Below, piece by piece: positions 1 through 11,224 of a stretch of DNA of 64,000 nucleotides. The position numbers were made by a program, and so were the translations under genes. Each line of letters opens with the position of its first letter. The stretch's first letter is position 1. Below the pieces are notes generated by a model, which worked only from the letters and a program-made list of their open reading frames with translations, was not told where the DNA came from and ran no database searches. Source of the DNA: Rubinisphaera italica (GTDB lineage Bacteria; Planctomycetota; Planctomycetia; Planctomycetales; Planctomycetaceae); contig NZ_SJPG01000001.1 of assembly GCF_007859715.1 (NCBI RefSeq), forward strand, positions 3,126,728 through 3,190,727, given 5' to 3'.

Positions 1-523
1 GGTGAGCACGCAGGAAGGCCGCACCTGGCAGGAATATCAGCAGGGCACGCAGAGCCGGATCCTACTCCCCTGCCCTCATTGCAATCAGCATGTGGTCATG
101 GAACGCGAACAACTCCGTGGCTGGAAACAGGCCAAGTCTCAAGCTGAGGCCCGCATGCAGGGACAGTTTATCTGTGGAGAATGTGGTGCTCCGTGGTCGG
201 AAAGTGATCGAAGTGTTGCCAATCAAAAGTCCGTGCTATTGCATTCCGGACAGAATATTGATGAGAATGCCCATGTAACCGGAGACTCTCCTGCCACCGA
301 CACACTCGGCTTCCGCTGGTCGGCTGCTCACAATCTGTTTTTGAGTGCTGGTGAACTGGCTGCCGATGAATGGCGGGCCTCACGCTCCCCGGATGAAGAA
401 ATCGCTGAACGGGAGATGCGGCAGTTTGTGTGGTGCCTGTCCGTACTGCCCAACCGCTGTGAAGAAATTTCGAAGGTATTCACGGATGGTATTACGTCCC
501 TGGTTGGATCTGTTGCCAGTTAA
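1..523 (+). pseudogene. Phage terminase large subunit (GpA-type), internal fragment
   Basis: The frame is open from the window edge, so the 5' part is cut off. Two CxxC pairs (CPHC near residue 24 and CGEC near residue 58) followed by LGFRWSAAHNLFLS match the middle of GpA-family terminases, the DNA-packaging ATPase/nuclease of tailed phages. From about base 467 the sequence stops being terminase and becomes near-identical to the bases just upstream of the giant LEPR-XLL gene (45515 onward). The last ~20 residues are therefore a read-through of foreign sequence. A second terminase remnant at 44209-45288 shares the stretch SAAHNLFLSAGELAADEW almost base for base, so the two are duplicates with different deletions. 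The catalytic ATPase part is not visible and the nuclease part is missing, so it is not functional. Confidence 0.75.
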
Positions 524-710
524 GCTTTCCTGGGTTTCTCGCTTTGGCAAATTGCCGCGTAGAAAGCTGCGACGACAATCGAGAAGGATGCGTCGCCCTT
601 CTCTCGCGAGATTAAGGTGGGTGTGGGTCCACTTATTATGGGTTAGTTGTAACTGTGCAAAATTTCCATTGCTTAACTTTTGCTGGGGCTATCTGTCTCT
701 GGGGTTTTAG
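486..710 (+). pseudogene. Decayed N-terminal leader of a LEPR-XLL surface protein
   Basis: From the ATG at 486 the translation MVLRPWLDLLPVKLSW is nearly identical to the start of the giant protein at 45530 (MLLRHWLDLLPVKLSW). It continues through SRFGKLPRRKLRRQ and RRMRRP, then loses similarity before the LETRQLLSA motif and ends at a stop at 710. It is the head of a paralogous exported protein whose body is gone. It lies directly downstream of a terminase fragment, as the intact giant gene does, so the terminase plus leader unit was duplicated as a block. What is seen is the nucleotide match; the idea that it once led a full-length protein is inference. Confidence 0.7.
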
Positions 711-844
711 CGTTAGGGCTTAATCCTTCTCGTGAATTATCCTGTCTCCCTAGGAATCTAATTTTAGCGCAACTGAATTGCTTAAGTTAAAAGAATTAAT
801 CATTTTCCAGTAAAATCGACTTCGAGTTGAATAAAGGAGCACTA

Positions 845-1271
845 ATGGCGTCACTTGTAAATTACAAAGGCCTGCAGGTTGTTGAATCTCCAAGCGGAGA
901 CGGAGGGCAGGCATTAACTGATGATTTTATGACCCTTGGAGATCGTGCCCCCAATGTCTCTGACTCAGATCCAGGTTCAACGGATGATGATAGCAAGGGT
1001 TACTTTGCTGGTTCCATGTGGCTCAACAAAACTAGCCAGACACTTTGGATGTGCGTCGATGCAACAGTGACCGCAGCTGTCTGGAAATCAGTTTATCGTC
1101 GGACTACCACGAATCTTGAGCTTATACCCGATGAAACAGATGGATCAGTTTCTATTTCCGGTGGATTGTCTTCAATCGGGTTGGATGCGGGGTTTTCAGT
1201 TTCTAATCCTGACCAGTCAGCACAGATCAAAAATTTCTGGTTTCCACGGAATGGCGATCTTAAAGGAGGCT
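845..1271 (+). pseudogene. Tail-fibre-like protein, 5' half (split by IS30 and inversion)
   Basis: Encodes the first 142 residues of a phage tail-fibre-like protein. The start is the ATG at 845, preceded by AAAGGAG at 833-839; an upstream in-frame TTG at 827 has no such site. The segment with GDGGQALTDDF and a WLN..SQTLWMCVD..VTAAVWK pattern resembles the N-terminal part of phage and planctomycete tail-fibre/neck-like proteins (family judgement from memory). IS30 copy A begins at 1272 and the frame runs on only five residues into it. The missing 319 residues lie on the opposite strand at 9075-10033. Joining the halves, with one copy of the GCT target duplication kept, gives GGC TTT TCG TTC in frame and a 461-residue protein. 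Confidence 0.75.
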
Positions 1272-2371
1272 GGTGGATTCAATTTTGAAATGCACGGGTT
1301 TTGGGTTCGAACAGTTCGTGTGGTGATTTGAATTGGTACTTTTTGCGAGGCCGGTTGTTCAACTCCATCACAGCCGCTTGAATATCCTCGGCTTTCAGTT
1401 TACGGAAATCGCTCCCCTTCAGGAAGTATTGCCGCAGAAGCCCGTTGGTGTTCTCATTCTGGCCGCGTTGCCACGGCTGGCGAGCCGGAGCAAAATAGAT
1501 CGCACAATGCAGGGCTTGCTCCAACTCTCGATGACCCGAAAACTCACTCCCGTTGTCCGTCGTCAAAGTTCGAATCAATGACGATGGCAACCCCTCAAAC
1601 GCAAACACCGAAGCCGCGTTCAACGTCGATGCTTTCTTGTCCGGCAGATAGCTCGCCACAAGATAGCCGGTCTTGCGTTCGACATGCGTGACAATGTAGC
1701 CGGTCCCCTTTTGACCCTCGATGGTATCCGATTCCCAGTGCCCGATCCGCGAACGATTGCGTGCAGAAACCGGTCGCTGATCCATTGGCTTTTTGGTCGG
1801 GTCGCATCGTCTGGAGATCCCTGTGCCGTAGCGTTTGCGGCGTTTCTTTCTCGATTGACGCAGCTGCCTGTAGATGTTGCCGCCCTGCTTTTTGTTTGCT
1901 TTGATCCAGGCGTAAATCGTCTCAATGGATATTCGCATTCTGGCCTCCCGAGGATGCAGTCGCAAGAGTTGACCTGCAATCTGTTCCGGCGACCACTTGA
2001 GAGACAACTTATCGAGCAGGAATTCTTTGAGCGGAGCGTGGTTGAGTTTCCAGGGGAGTTTGCAGAGTTGTCGACGCCGTCGCGCTTTGCGGTCGGCTTT
2101 CCCGGCGAAATACTTCCCGGTCGCATCCGAATTCCGCCGCAGTTCTCGGGAGATCGTGCTGGGGTCTCGGGATAACTCGCGCGCAATTTCTATTCGAGAG
2201 TGTCCCAGGGCGTGCATGTGCGCTATGGAATCACGTTCCTCAGCAGTAAGATGCGTGTGTGACATTCGTGATTTCTTCTTAGTAGGATTGATGGTCGTTT
2301 GGTCAAAACAAACCATCTCACGAATGTCACTCTTTTTCCATCAACCCGTGCATTTCAAAATTGAATCCACC
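1272..2371 (-). mobile_element. IS30-family insertion sequence, copy A
   Basis: This 1100 bp element has perfect terminal inverted repeats starting GGTGGATTCAATTTTGAAAT and reads the same as copies B and C. The bases immediately outside do not match each other (GCT on the left, TGT on the right). The left GCT instead pairs with AGC left of copy B, the reverse complement. That is what an inversion between two inverted copies leaves behind. The transposase gene runs leftward and fills the element. Confidence 0.9.
1279..2316 (-). CDS. IS30-family transposase (copy A)
   Basis: DDE transposase of 345 residues, or 328 if translation starts at the second methionine (MSHTHLTAEER), which fits the family N-terminus better. 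The N-terminal helix-turn-helix region around SRIEIARELSRDPSTISREL binds the ends. The catalytic acidic residues appear as D197 (ESDTIEG), D254 (TTDNGSEF) and E288 (GQNENTNG). The protein is identical to the ones in copies B and C, so all three are probably recent and active or recently active. The gene ends inside the terminal repeat. Confidence 0.93.
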   Translation of the reverse strand: MVCFDQTTINPTKKKSRMSHTHLTAEERDSIAHMHALGHSRIEIARELSRDPSTISRELRRNSDATGKYFAGKADRKARRRRQLCKLPWKLNHAPLKEFLLDKLSLKWSPEQIAGQLLRLHPREARMRISIETIYAWIKANKKQGGNIYRQLRQSRKKRRKRYGTGISRRCDPTKKPMDQRPVSARNRSRIGHWESDTIEGQKGTGYIVTHVERKTGYLVASYLPDKKASTLNAASVFAFEGLPSSLIRTLTTDNGSEFSGHRELEQALHCAIYFAPARQPWQRGQNENTNGLLRQYFLKGSDFRKLKAEDIQAAVMELNNRPRKKYQFKSPHELFEPKTRAFQN

Positions 2372-5300
2372 TGTCACATTGATCAAGTGCTCTGTTTTGA
2401 AGTGCTGGTCGTATATTTGCACAATACATATTAGCCATACTGTTTACTTGCCGTAAAAAGTCAGATACGCCCATAGCATTTTCTAAAGGGTATTTAATGT
2501 TCAACGACTTTCTTTCTTGATCTACTACAGTTTGCCAACCATTAGGACATTCACATGTTTCAGTGCAGGTTACAATCATGGAGTAGCTTACGGTTCCATT
2601 TTCTCTTTTTACATGGGAAGTACATTCTTCAGTACCATCGGGTGGATCAAAGGGATTTTCTTGTAAGCCAAAAGGATCGGAGAAGCGTAGGGGTCTATTC
2701 GAAACGTAGCCGTATAAATTAAAAGTGTTTGAATATCCAATTGGATCTCTTGTCACCCACTCTCCCATGCTTGAATGATACCAACGATGTCTCACGCAAT
2801 ATAAAGCCACACCAGAGTCCCAGCCATATCCGCAGTACGTCGTCTCCCAATCACTGGCTGATGCGGTCTGCTCCAAAAAGCTGGCATCAAGCCAGGTCAG
2901 GCTACCACACGGATCGTATTCGATTCGTTTACTAACTGCTCCACTGGTGTCCACTGTTCCCGTAACGTTCCAGTTGGCATCCTGCATGGCGTAAAGTTGT
3001 TCGTTAAGTGTGCCGATAGTGCTGCGATCTCTGAGGATCAGATCGTCGATGTAGAGTATTCCCCAGACGAAGTGGCGATCAGGTGAACCGTCCGTATCGA
3101 CTCGTTCCTCGATATTTTGCCAGCCGTCGGTGAAGTAGGCGTGTCGGGTTTCTGCTAGGATGCCATCGGTGTAACTCTTTTTGACAATCCGGAAGTTGCG
3201 GCCTTCGTACTGGTTCTCCTGCAGAGTGCCGCTGGGGCCTGTCAGTTTCGTCAGGCGGTTCCAGGCGTCGTAAGTGGCTGTCATCTGATTGACGACCTGG
3301 AATTGATCCCATTCGTCAGCCGTGAAGGTGTCCCACTGGTCGGCGGTGAAGTTCGCCCAGTCCGGTTGGGACAGGTCGGGGCGGGGGATGGTGGTCATAT
3401 TGCCGTTGGGGTTATACACAGGTGTTGCCCAGTTTGATCCCGTGGTGGCCGTAATGCCGGTGATTTCATTAACTGTGTTCGCGGCACGTTGCTGCACGAG
3501 GTTCCAACTCGCATCGCCGTTGTCATCCTGTCGGAATTGCTGCCAGTTACCGGTGGCATCGAGTGTCCAGCATTGGGCAAACTGCGGGCTGGTGATGGCC
3601 GTTTCAGTCCCATTGAGAGTCCCCCGCTGGCCATCTTTAAGGCGGTGCAGGCCGTCGTAGCGGTAGAGCCAGTCGTAATGGCGGTTCGGATCACTCAAAT
3701 TCTTTCGCCAGATCCGGCTCGAAGCCCGGTCGTAGCCATACTCGATGCGGGAGAGATCAGTATTCGTCGACGAGTTTCGCCAACGGGAATCTTTCACACG
3801 CCCGAATCGATCCAACCCTGCGTAAATATCGCCCGTGTCGGGATCATCACTGCCGGTCAGGCTGACCAGTGTATTGAGCAGATTCGGCTGCGGACTAGCC
3901 TGCTCCACGACCGTACCAGTTCCGAGGTAACTGTAGGCGGCCAATATCTGATCGGGGGTGTGATCAATGATTTCCGCAACCCGGCTGATCGAGTCATCAA
4001 TGCCACTGGCAGAGCCATAGTCATAATCGAGCTGACGACCGTTCGGATAGGTGAGTGAAGTTGCCCGGATGGTATTAGCCGAGCCATCGGCATAGCCGTA
4101 TTGAACCTTTGGCGTACTCATCGTATCGACAGCTCCTGCATGCGCCTGCCAGGCGGTGATCGATTGCCCAAAATCATTGTACGCAAACTTCACCTCGTTG
4201 ACCACACTCCCTGAGCCGACCGCCGCGTTATCGTAACTCGAAATCCGCTGCGTCAACCCTCGCACATCATAAGCGGTCTCAATCCGCCTTACACTTGCAT
4301 CAACACCACCAGCCAGGGTCGTTACCCGATCCTGTGTCCGTCGACCGAGTAAATCGTAGTCAAACTGGTGCACGCTGCCGTTCTGATCGACCATTAAAAT
4401 CTGCTGACTCTGACGATTGTAGGCATAACGAACCACATCGTCGCTGGTCGCCGCATCGGGATATTCGACTTCCCGCAGCAAATGGCTGGTAGCGATTTCG
4501 GAGTCGGATAACGTTGTGCCGTAGGTGTAGGTCGTCACCTGGTTTCCGGTACTCGGGTTGATCGCCGTCAACGTGGCGATTTCTCCATCGGGCGCGTATG
4601 TCATGTTGGTCGTGCGATTGATGTCATCGGACGCTGGGCAATCTCCTCCAGAACTGCTCGACCCCAGTGAAGAAGATGAGGCTCCCATCTGGACGTAGTT
4701 TTCAATTACACTAGTCCGTCGTCCCTGATCGTCATATTCCATCCGGGTGATCATTGAAGCCGGGTCGGTCGTCTGCAGGATCTCTCCTGCATCATTGTAT
4801 TGCTGGGACGTGATCAGGATCGTATCCGAGCGAGCCGGAACGGTACTCGATCGACTCAGCGCAGTTCCTCCATTGGTGCCGTAGTTGGCAGTGTCGGTCG
4901 TGCGTCCAATCGGATCAGAATAGCTAGCTACATACGTCACCCGCGCCTTGGGAGTTGTCGAAGGCGTCCCCAAAGCTCCCGTCTGAGTATCGGGCGCATT
5001 GTGATAGCGTTGCCGGTTGACAATTTCCAGCGTGTTGCCCGCGTCATCGTATTCCATTTCCGACTGCTCAAGAATGACATCGCCTATCACGTTGAACACA
5101 GCCGCATAGTTGCTGTCGGTGCCGTAGCCCACATAAGTGACCACGCTTCGCCCCAAACCGTCGTAAGTAGTTTTGGTCCACTGGGAGGACCCCGACGGGA
5201 AGGACTTGACGACATTGCCAGTCGGATCGTACCAGGTTCGGTCGGTCAGGCCATTGCCGACGGTTCCGGTCGCCGGATCGACTCCGTAATTGATCGATTC

Positions 5301-8300
5301 GTAAACCCGGCTCAGATCGTCGTATTTCATTTCCTGCCGGGCGATCAGGTTGCCGCTAATGGAGGTGTCGTAGCGTTCGGTCTTCGTCTGACGGTCGAGG
5401 TTGTCGTAATAGACCTTCTCGAAGTAATCGACTTCTCCGGTCGTGGTCACCCGGCGATTACGGAAGTCGTAGGTGTAGTCGGTCACACGCGAGATACTGG
5501 CATCGACAGACTGAGTCAGACGAGTCAGGTTGCCGTCTCCGCCGGGCAGCCCCTCGTCATACTGGTTGGCTGTGACCAGCACCATATTATTTCCGGAGGC
5601 TCCTCCGCCGGTCGGATCCTCTTCGGTGGCTCCTGCATCATTTGTGCCGACATAGTTTGCCAAGCTCAAGCCCCGAGGACCCAGAACGGCAAAGTTAATC
5701 GTCCCTCCGGGAGAGACTGTCCGATTGCGACGCTTGAGGGAATCGTAACCATAGTCTGTCTGGTTGTAGTTAGTCCCGGAAGTGCCTTCTCCACTAGTTG
5801 GAATATTGTGGTAGACTCGAATTGATGCGAGCAGGCAGCAATCTGTGTACTGATTAGTCTGCCAGCGCGTGTAGGCTGACTGAGCAAAGGTATCACTCGC
5901 CAGTAACTTCCCAGTGGTCGAGGCGCGAACCGCCTGGATTTGCTGTAAGGTTTTTCCATTGGCATCATTGATGGTGATGTTTACTGGATTGACCAGTGTG
6001 AAAGTGTAACTCGGAGCCGTCCCAGTGGCATATCCTTGAGCGGTTCGGACGGTGAAAGCCGCGTCATCGTAGACGGTCCACTGGGCAGTTCGGACCGCAG
6101 TTGCGGTGCCATTCAAGTCGACCGTGTGCACAGGCCCCAGTTCCTGAATCTGTCGACCTCGGTCATCGTTCTCATAATCCGTGATCAGATTCAGTCCTCC
6201 ACCTGCAGGCGTGCTCCAGCCTGAAGGGGCTCCGCTGGTGACCGACGTATCGACATCGTCAATTCGCTGAACCACGGCTCCCGTGACAACATCGTACACA
6301 TACTTCGTGAGGTAGCCCCGCTCATCCATCGACCAGGTCATGTAGCCGAATTCGTCGTAATACTCTTTGGAGGTATTGGCGGTTCCAGACCCATTCTGGC
6401 TGGTGGAAATCACCGGTAATGTTGTAGTTTTCTGCTGGGTTTGTGTGGTGCCACTGTAGTAGGTGTGGGCATACGTCGTTTCAATCGTGACACTGCTGTT
6501 GGAGTCATCCGGGTACTGGATCATTTTGGAGGCCGGGAAGATGGTTTCCCCGTTAGCTGTATGGGAGTCATATTCCCAAGTCTGTTGCAGGATTTTGGTC
6601 CCGAGTTGTCCCTGTTGGATTTTTTGATTCTTGGTGTAACCGTAGGGATAAGGAGTGGTCGGCGGCGGATCTTCTGTGTAATGCTCCGTCAGTCGAATTA
6701 ATCCTGTGTTGTCTTTGAGATACTGGTATTCCCCGGTGATGGGATTGTAATTCAAGAGATCATCGTGAGCTTCATCGTAGCCACTGATCGCCGAAGGGGA
6801 AGCGGCGAGAATGCCCCGCCCCTGGTCATCATAACGACTGAACTCACACCATTCGCGATACGAAGCCTCTTGGGAAGAGGAAGAAGAAGTTCCCGCAATT
6901 GGAGAACGGGTGACCGAGAGCATCGTCTGGCCAGCATAGTTTGCATAGTTGATCTTCTGGGTGCTATTGGGAAGAGTTTCCGTCGTCTTGAAGAGCCAGA
7001 TATTTGGGTTATAAATTCCGACAGGAGTGCTGGACGATGAAGACGAACTGGGGACGAAATAGTTGGGATTTCTGGCATATTCGAACGACATTGAGATTGC
7101 GCCAGCATCGGCGATTTCTAAAGTCACTCGATCATGGAAGTCGTATTCAAAATAATTATTCGCATACAGTAAAAGAGTGGCATCAGTAGCCGTCAGTGGA
7201 GATTGGCCATCTGCCAGCATCTGATCATAAGCGGCCGGAAGACAGATAAACTTGAGGTCATGAGCATTGCCAGTCAGGCTGTCTGCCTTGTGGTAACGAT
7301 AATACTCTGTCCCTTCGTCTTGCCAGAGAGTTCCTGAAGACGACGAAGATCCTGCAGATTCAGCAGGTGTTTGACGGATTACGGTTTCAAGATCCCCCAG
7401 ACTCCCATGAGCACTGCTGTCGCCATAGTAGGTGTAGAGTGCACGCTCGATGGATTGCCAGGGATTGCTGCCAATTTTTCGTCGCAACTCGCAGATAACG
7501 AGTCGATCTTCCTCTCCGCCAGTATTACCATATTCGTAAACAAAAGCGTCCGTTATGGTCTCTCCGCCAACAACGGTGCTCCTCTGCACCTCTTGTATTA
7601 AGGCTCCACTTTCCTGGGTCACAACCAAGCTGTTTCCGCCAGGGGTAGTTAAGCTGACAAACCCTCCTGGACGACTCCCATGTGTCAGATTATGAAATTT
7701 ATAGAGAGTCCCATCGGCCTGCTTCATAATCAAGTCGCTTCCAGAAGCCTTAAGAGTCGTTAGGCTTCCGAACTGAGATGTATAATTTCCTGTTGTGGGA
7801 TTTTGAGAGAAGAATATCTGAGAATTGGCATTGGCTACAAATTGTAATGCTGTTCCACCCAAATCAGATTGCTCAAGTTGAGGCCAGTCACTGGCGACCC
7901 AGTTCCAGCCATTCCCTCGATCGATATCCAACCCGTCCACTGCAATGTTTAAGCCATTTGTGGGAGTCTGCTGATTGTTGTAGGTCCGACGGTGCTGCCA
8001 GGGAATTCCGTAACCTGATGCTCCAATATCTGTCCTGCCAAACACAACCTGACCATTAAAATACCGAATAGGCCTACTAGATTGTCCATTGCAAGTGCAG
8101 GGACCATTGTCATGTTGTCGATCTTCTCCAGAACTAGACGTGGAGGGGGAACTAGAAGTTGAAGTGGAGGTTGATGTAGAGGTCGAGGTAGAAGTACTCC
8201 CCGATGTTGAAACCGAAGGAGAAGAGGGGCCATAGGAGCTAGAACTACTCGATGAACTTGAGGAGGACGAACTCGAAGAGGAACTGGATGATGGAGAACT

Positions 8301-8918
8301 GCTGGATCCCGTCGAGGTCGAGGGTGTTGATGGAGCACTGCTGGACTCCGTCGAGGTCGAGGGTGTTGATGGCGAACTGCTGGGTCCCATCGAAGTTGAC
8401 GGAGATGATGGTGAACTGCTGGAACTCGACGAGGTCGATGGAGCACTGCTTGACCCCATCGATGTCGACGGTGTTGATGGTGCACTGCTGGATCCCATCG
8501 AGGTTGAGGGAGATGATGATTCGCTGCTGGGCCCCGTCGAGGTTGACGGTGATGATGGTTCACTCGAACTTGCCCCAGAATGGCTTGAGCTCGAGCCCAC
8601 AATCTGTTCAAAGTAGACATCGTCTCCGTTTTCAGGATTTATGTCAGATTTAATATAAAGCGAAAAAGGCCAACACACATCTCCGTTGTCAGTGTCTCCG
8701 TAGTAACTATCCCCAACTGTGCTAACATTGGCATGCAAGTGTAAGGTGGCAGATCCCACGTTAGCATTCTTAACTGACTCCGAACGAAATGTTCCAACGA
8801 CTTCAAACGAAGTTAGCTCGGTTGTGGTACCACTTAATAATGCATATCCACCCGACCAACTCAGTTTGTAGACTGCACTGGTATTAAACTCGTTACAACC
8901 TTGGTAACCAGAAGGCAT
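2372..8918 (-). CDS. RHS/YD-repeat protein, 3' end truncated by IS30
   Basis: About 2180 residues. Residues 1-110 are a unique head, 116-268 are a Ser/Pro/Thr-rich linker, and the rest is RHS/YD repeats (many YDxxGR and YGYD motifs). Near the C-terminus is the RHS core, with GEWVTRDPIGY, FNLYGYVSNRP and the closing SDPFGL. RHS proteins form a shell around a variable C-terminal tip, often a toxin. Here about 100 residues follow the core, rich in Cys (CTSHV, CTETCECP), before the frame runs into IS30 copy A at CDR|WIQF-stop. The last residues come from the IS, so the true tip and any immunity gene are missing. Start: ATG at 8918 with GGAG about 9 bases upstream. In the ancestral orientation it followed the tail-fibre-like gene by 156 bp. 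No classical signal peptide is obvious. Confidence 0.85.
8115..8573 (-). repeat. In-frame tandem repeats coding a Ser/Pro/Thr-rich linker
   Basis: Imperfect units of roughly 14 codons (SSSAPSTPSTSTE, SSSAPSTPSTSMG, PSSSPSTPSTSTE and similar) followed by an uninterrupted poly-serine run. Slippage in such an array would change linker length without breaking frame. Long open frames on the other strand here are by-products of the repeat. Confidence 0.85.
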
Positions 8919-9074
8919 AGTTTTCTAACTCCATAAATATTTCACATCTTGACAGATTTTATGCGATGTGATCAAACATATTTAGTCAATGGGCGCTATA
9001 GGTTTTGACCTTGGGAGGTCGGATTAAGTATTCGAATAAAAGCTGGAATACAATTGATAATTGCAGAAGCACGA

Positions 9075-10033
9075 TTAAACAATCATCCAATTGGATCCAT
9101 CAGATACTACGGTCAACTTATCGTATTGGCTACCCAAAACCTGAGTTGTTTGACCATCAATCGTCTGGCTCGAGGTCGTTCCAAGTGTGACGTCATTCAC
9201 TCCAGAATTCGTTCGCTTGATTGTGTACTGCCTCCCGAAAAGGTCAACGGCTGAGGGCAGAGTAATCGTGAATGCACCACCGGACGCATCGCAGAGGATG
9301 ACTTCATCACCAGCTTGAATTGTGTAAGTCGAGGATTTTGAGATCACTGGATCCAATGTTGCCAGCTGTGCGATAGTTCCATTAGAGAATTTTGCGCGCA
9401 AGCAATCATCGCTTTCATCCTGGTAGAGACTGCATATACCACTGGATGGGGAAGAGGGGGCCGAGATCCCCTTGAGTGAGAAGTTATCTTCCAATGCCAG
9501 AGGTCCATACAAAGTTCCTCCAAGTAAATGGAGGTGCCACGGGTCATAAGTTCCCGTAGCATGGTAAAGCATCAACCGCTGAAGCCGATAATTAGCAGGC
9601 AATGGTCCTGGAATAGTCAGAGTTACCCGTGCCTTGTAAACAAAGTAACCTGGGAGAGGAGCTAGTAACCTGGGAGACACCCACGCACCATATCCCGACG
9701 CGATTTCCACATCCTGGTCATAGAGTGTGGTATACGAAGAAGTACTTGAGTCCCAGAACTCAATTTTAATATGAGTAGGGTTTGCAGATTCTGAGGAACT
9801 GCGATTTGTAATGCCAATTGAATAGTAACCGTTTCCCTGTGGAGCAATCGGTGAGTCACTTGCATCTACCTCAAAGACAACATTTCCGGGAGATGTGCCA
9901 GATGTATATTGCACATAAGAGTTGTTATCAACGAATAAATTATTAACTGATCCATAATTGGGAGAAGGCGATATTGAAACAGTTGCCCCCTTGAGATTAA
10001 TTAAAGCAAAATCGTCTTGATAATCGAACGAAA
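9075..10033 (-). pseudogene. Tail-fibre-like protein, 3' part (split by IS30 and inversion)
   Basis: Reading leftward, the frame is open right from the edge of IS30 copy B: FSFDYQDDFALINLKGA, then NNSYVQYTSGTSPGNVV. A GTG at 9914 is only an internal codon. The C-terminal ~120 residues (SLYQDESDDCLRAKFSNGT, then AFTITLPSAVDLFGRQYTIK, ending DKLTVVSDGSNWMIV) are typical of phage tail-fibre or tail-spike C-termini. This is the 319-residue remainder of the gene that starts at 845. The base left of copy B (AGC) is the reverse complement of the GCT left of copy A, and the codon phase matches exactly. In the original arrangement this gene and the RHS gene were co-directional, 156 bp apart, so a joint role in cell-surface contact is plausible. 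Confidence 0.8.
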
Positions 10034-10036
10034 AGC

Positions 10037-11136
10037 GGTGGATTCAATTTTGAAATGCACGGGTTGATGGAAAAAGAGTGACATTCGTGAGATGGTTTGT
10101 TTTGACCAAACGACCATCAATCCTACTAAGAAGAAATCACGAATGTCACACACGCATCTTACTGCTGAGGAACGTGATTCCATAGCGCACATGCACGCCC
10201 TGGGACACTCTCGAATAGAAATTGCGCGCGAGTTATCCCGAGACCCCAGCACGATCTCCCGAGAACTGCGGCGGAATTCGGATGCGACCGGGAAGTATTT
10301 CGCCGGGAAAGCCGACCGCAAAGCGCGACGGCGTCGACAACTCTGCAAACTCCCCTGGAAACTCAACCACGCTCCGCTCAAAGAATTCCTGCTCGATAAG
10401 TTGTCTCTCAAGTGGTCGCCGGAACAGATTGCAGGTCAACTCTTGCGACTGCATCCTCGGGAGGCCAGAATGCGAATATCCATTGAGACGATTTACGCCT
10501 GGATCAAAGCAAACAAAAAGCAGGGCGGCAACATCTACAGGCAGCTGCGTCAATCGAGAAAGAAACGCCGCAAACGCTACGGCACAGGGATCTCCAGACG
10601 ATGCGACCCGACCAAAAAGCCAATGGATCAGCGACCGGTTTCTGCACGCAATCGTTCGCGGATCGGGCACTGGGAATCGGATACCATCGAGGGTCAAAAG
10701 GGGACCGGCTACATTGTCACGCATGTCGAACGCAAGACCGGCTATCTTGTGGCGAGCTATCTGCCGGACAAGAAAGCATCGACGTTGAACGCGGCTTCGG
10801 TGTTTGCGTTTGAGGGGTTGCCATCGTCATTGATTCGAACTTTGACGACGGACAACGGGAGTGAGTTTTCGGGTCATCGAGAGTTGGAGCAAGCCCTGCA
10901 TTGTGCGATCTATTTTGCTCCGGCTCGCCAGCCGTGGCAACGCGGCCAGAATGAGAACACCAACGGGCTTCTGCGGCAATACTTCCTGAAGGGGAGCGAT
11001 TTCCGTAAACTGAAAGCCGAGGATATTCAAGCGGCTGTGATGGAGTTGAACAACCGGCCTCGCAAAAAGTACCAATTCAAATCACCACACGAACTGTTCG
11101 AACCCAAAACCCGTGCATTTCAAAATTGAATCCACC
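10037..11136 (+). mobile_element. IS30-family insertion sequence, copy B
   Basis: Same 1100 bp element as copy A, in the opposite orientation, with the same perfect ends. Flanking triplets are AGC (left) and AGG (right) and do not form a duplication. The left triplet pairs with copy A as described there. The right flank pairs neither with A nor with C, so sequence next to it has probably been lost by an IS-associated deletion. Confidence 0.9.
10092..11129 (+). CDS. IS30-family transposase (copy B)
   Basis: Identical 345-residue DDE transposase (D197, D254, E288). The alternative start MSHTHLTAEER lies 17 codons in, with AAGAAGAAA upstream of it. Confidence 0.93.
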   Translation: MVCFDQTTINPTKKKSRMSHTHLTAEERDSIAHMHALGHSRIEIARELSRDPSTISRELRRNSDATGKYFAGKADRKARRRRQLCKLPWKLNHAPLKEFLLDKLSLKWSPEQIAGQLLRLHPREARMRISIETIYAWIKANKKQGGNIYRQLRQSRKKRRKRYGTGISRRCDPTKKPMDQRPVSARNRSRIGHWESDTIEGQKGTGYIVTHVERKTGYLVASYLPDKKASTLNAASVFAFEGLPSSLIRTLTTDNGSEFSGHRELEQALHCAIYFAPARQPWQRGQNENTNGLLRQYFLKGSDFRKLKAEDIQAAVMELNNRPRKKYQFKSPHELFEPKTRAFQN

Positions 11137-11224
11137 AGGTTCTCTTGTTTGAATATTTAACAATTCTGAAAGTGAGCCTAACAGGGCTGCAGCTTTGATA
11201 TACGAATTGGACATTAATGAGTTA

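Noticed and set aside
1600..2190. Open frames of 163 and 188 codons on both strands inside each IS30 copy
   Set aside because: They recur identically in all three elements as shadows of the transposase gene.
8252..8653. Long plus-strand frame and a long minus-strand alternative frame (7949-8620) in the serine-repeat region
   Set aside because: Low-complexity repeats keep several frames open; the translations are repetitive with no family pattern, and the RHS frame explains the DNA.
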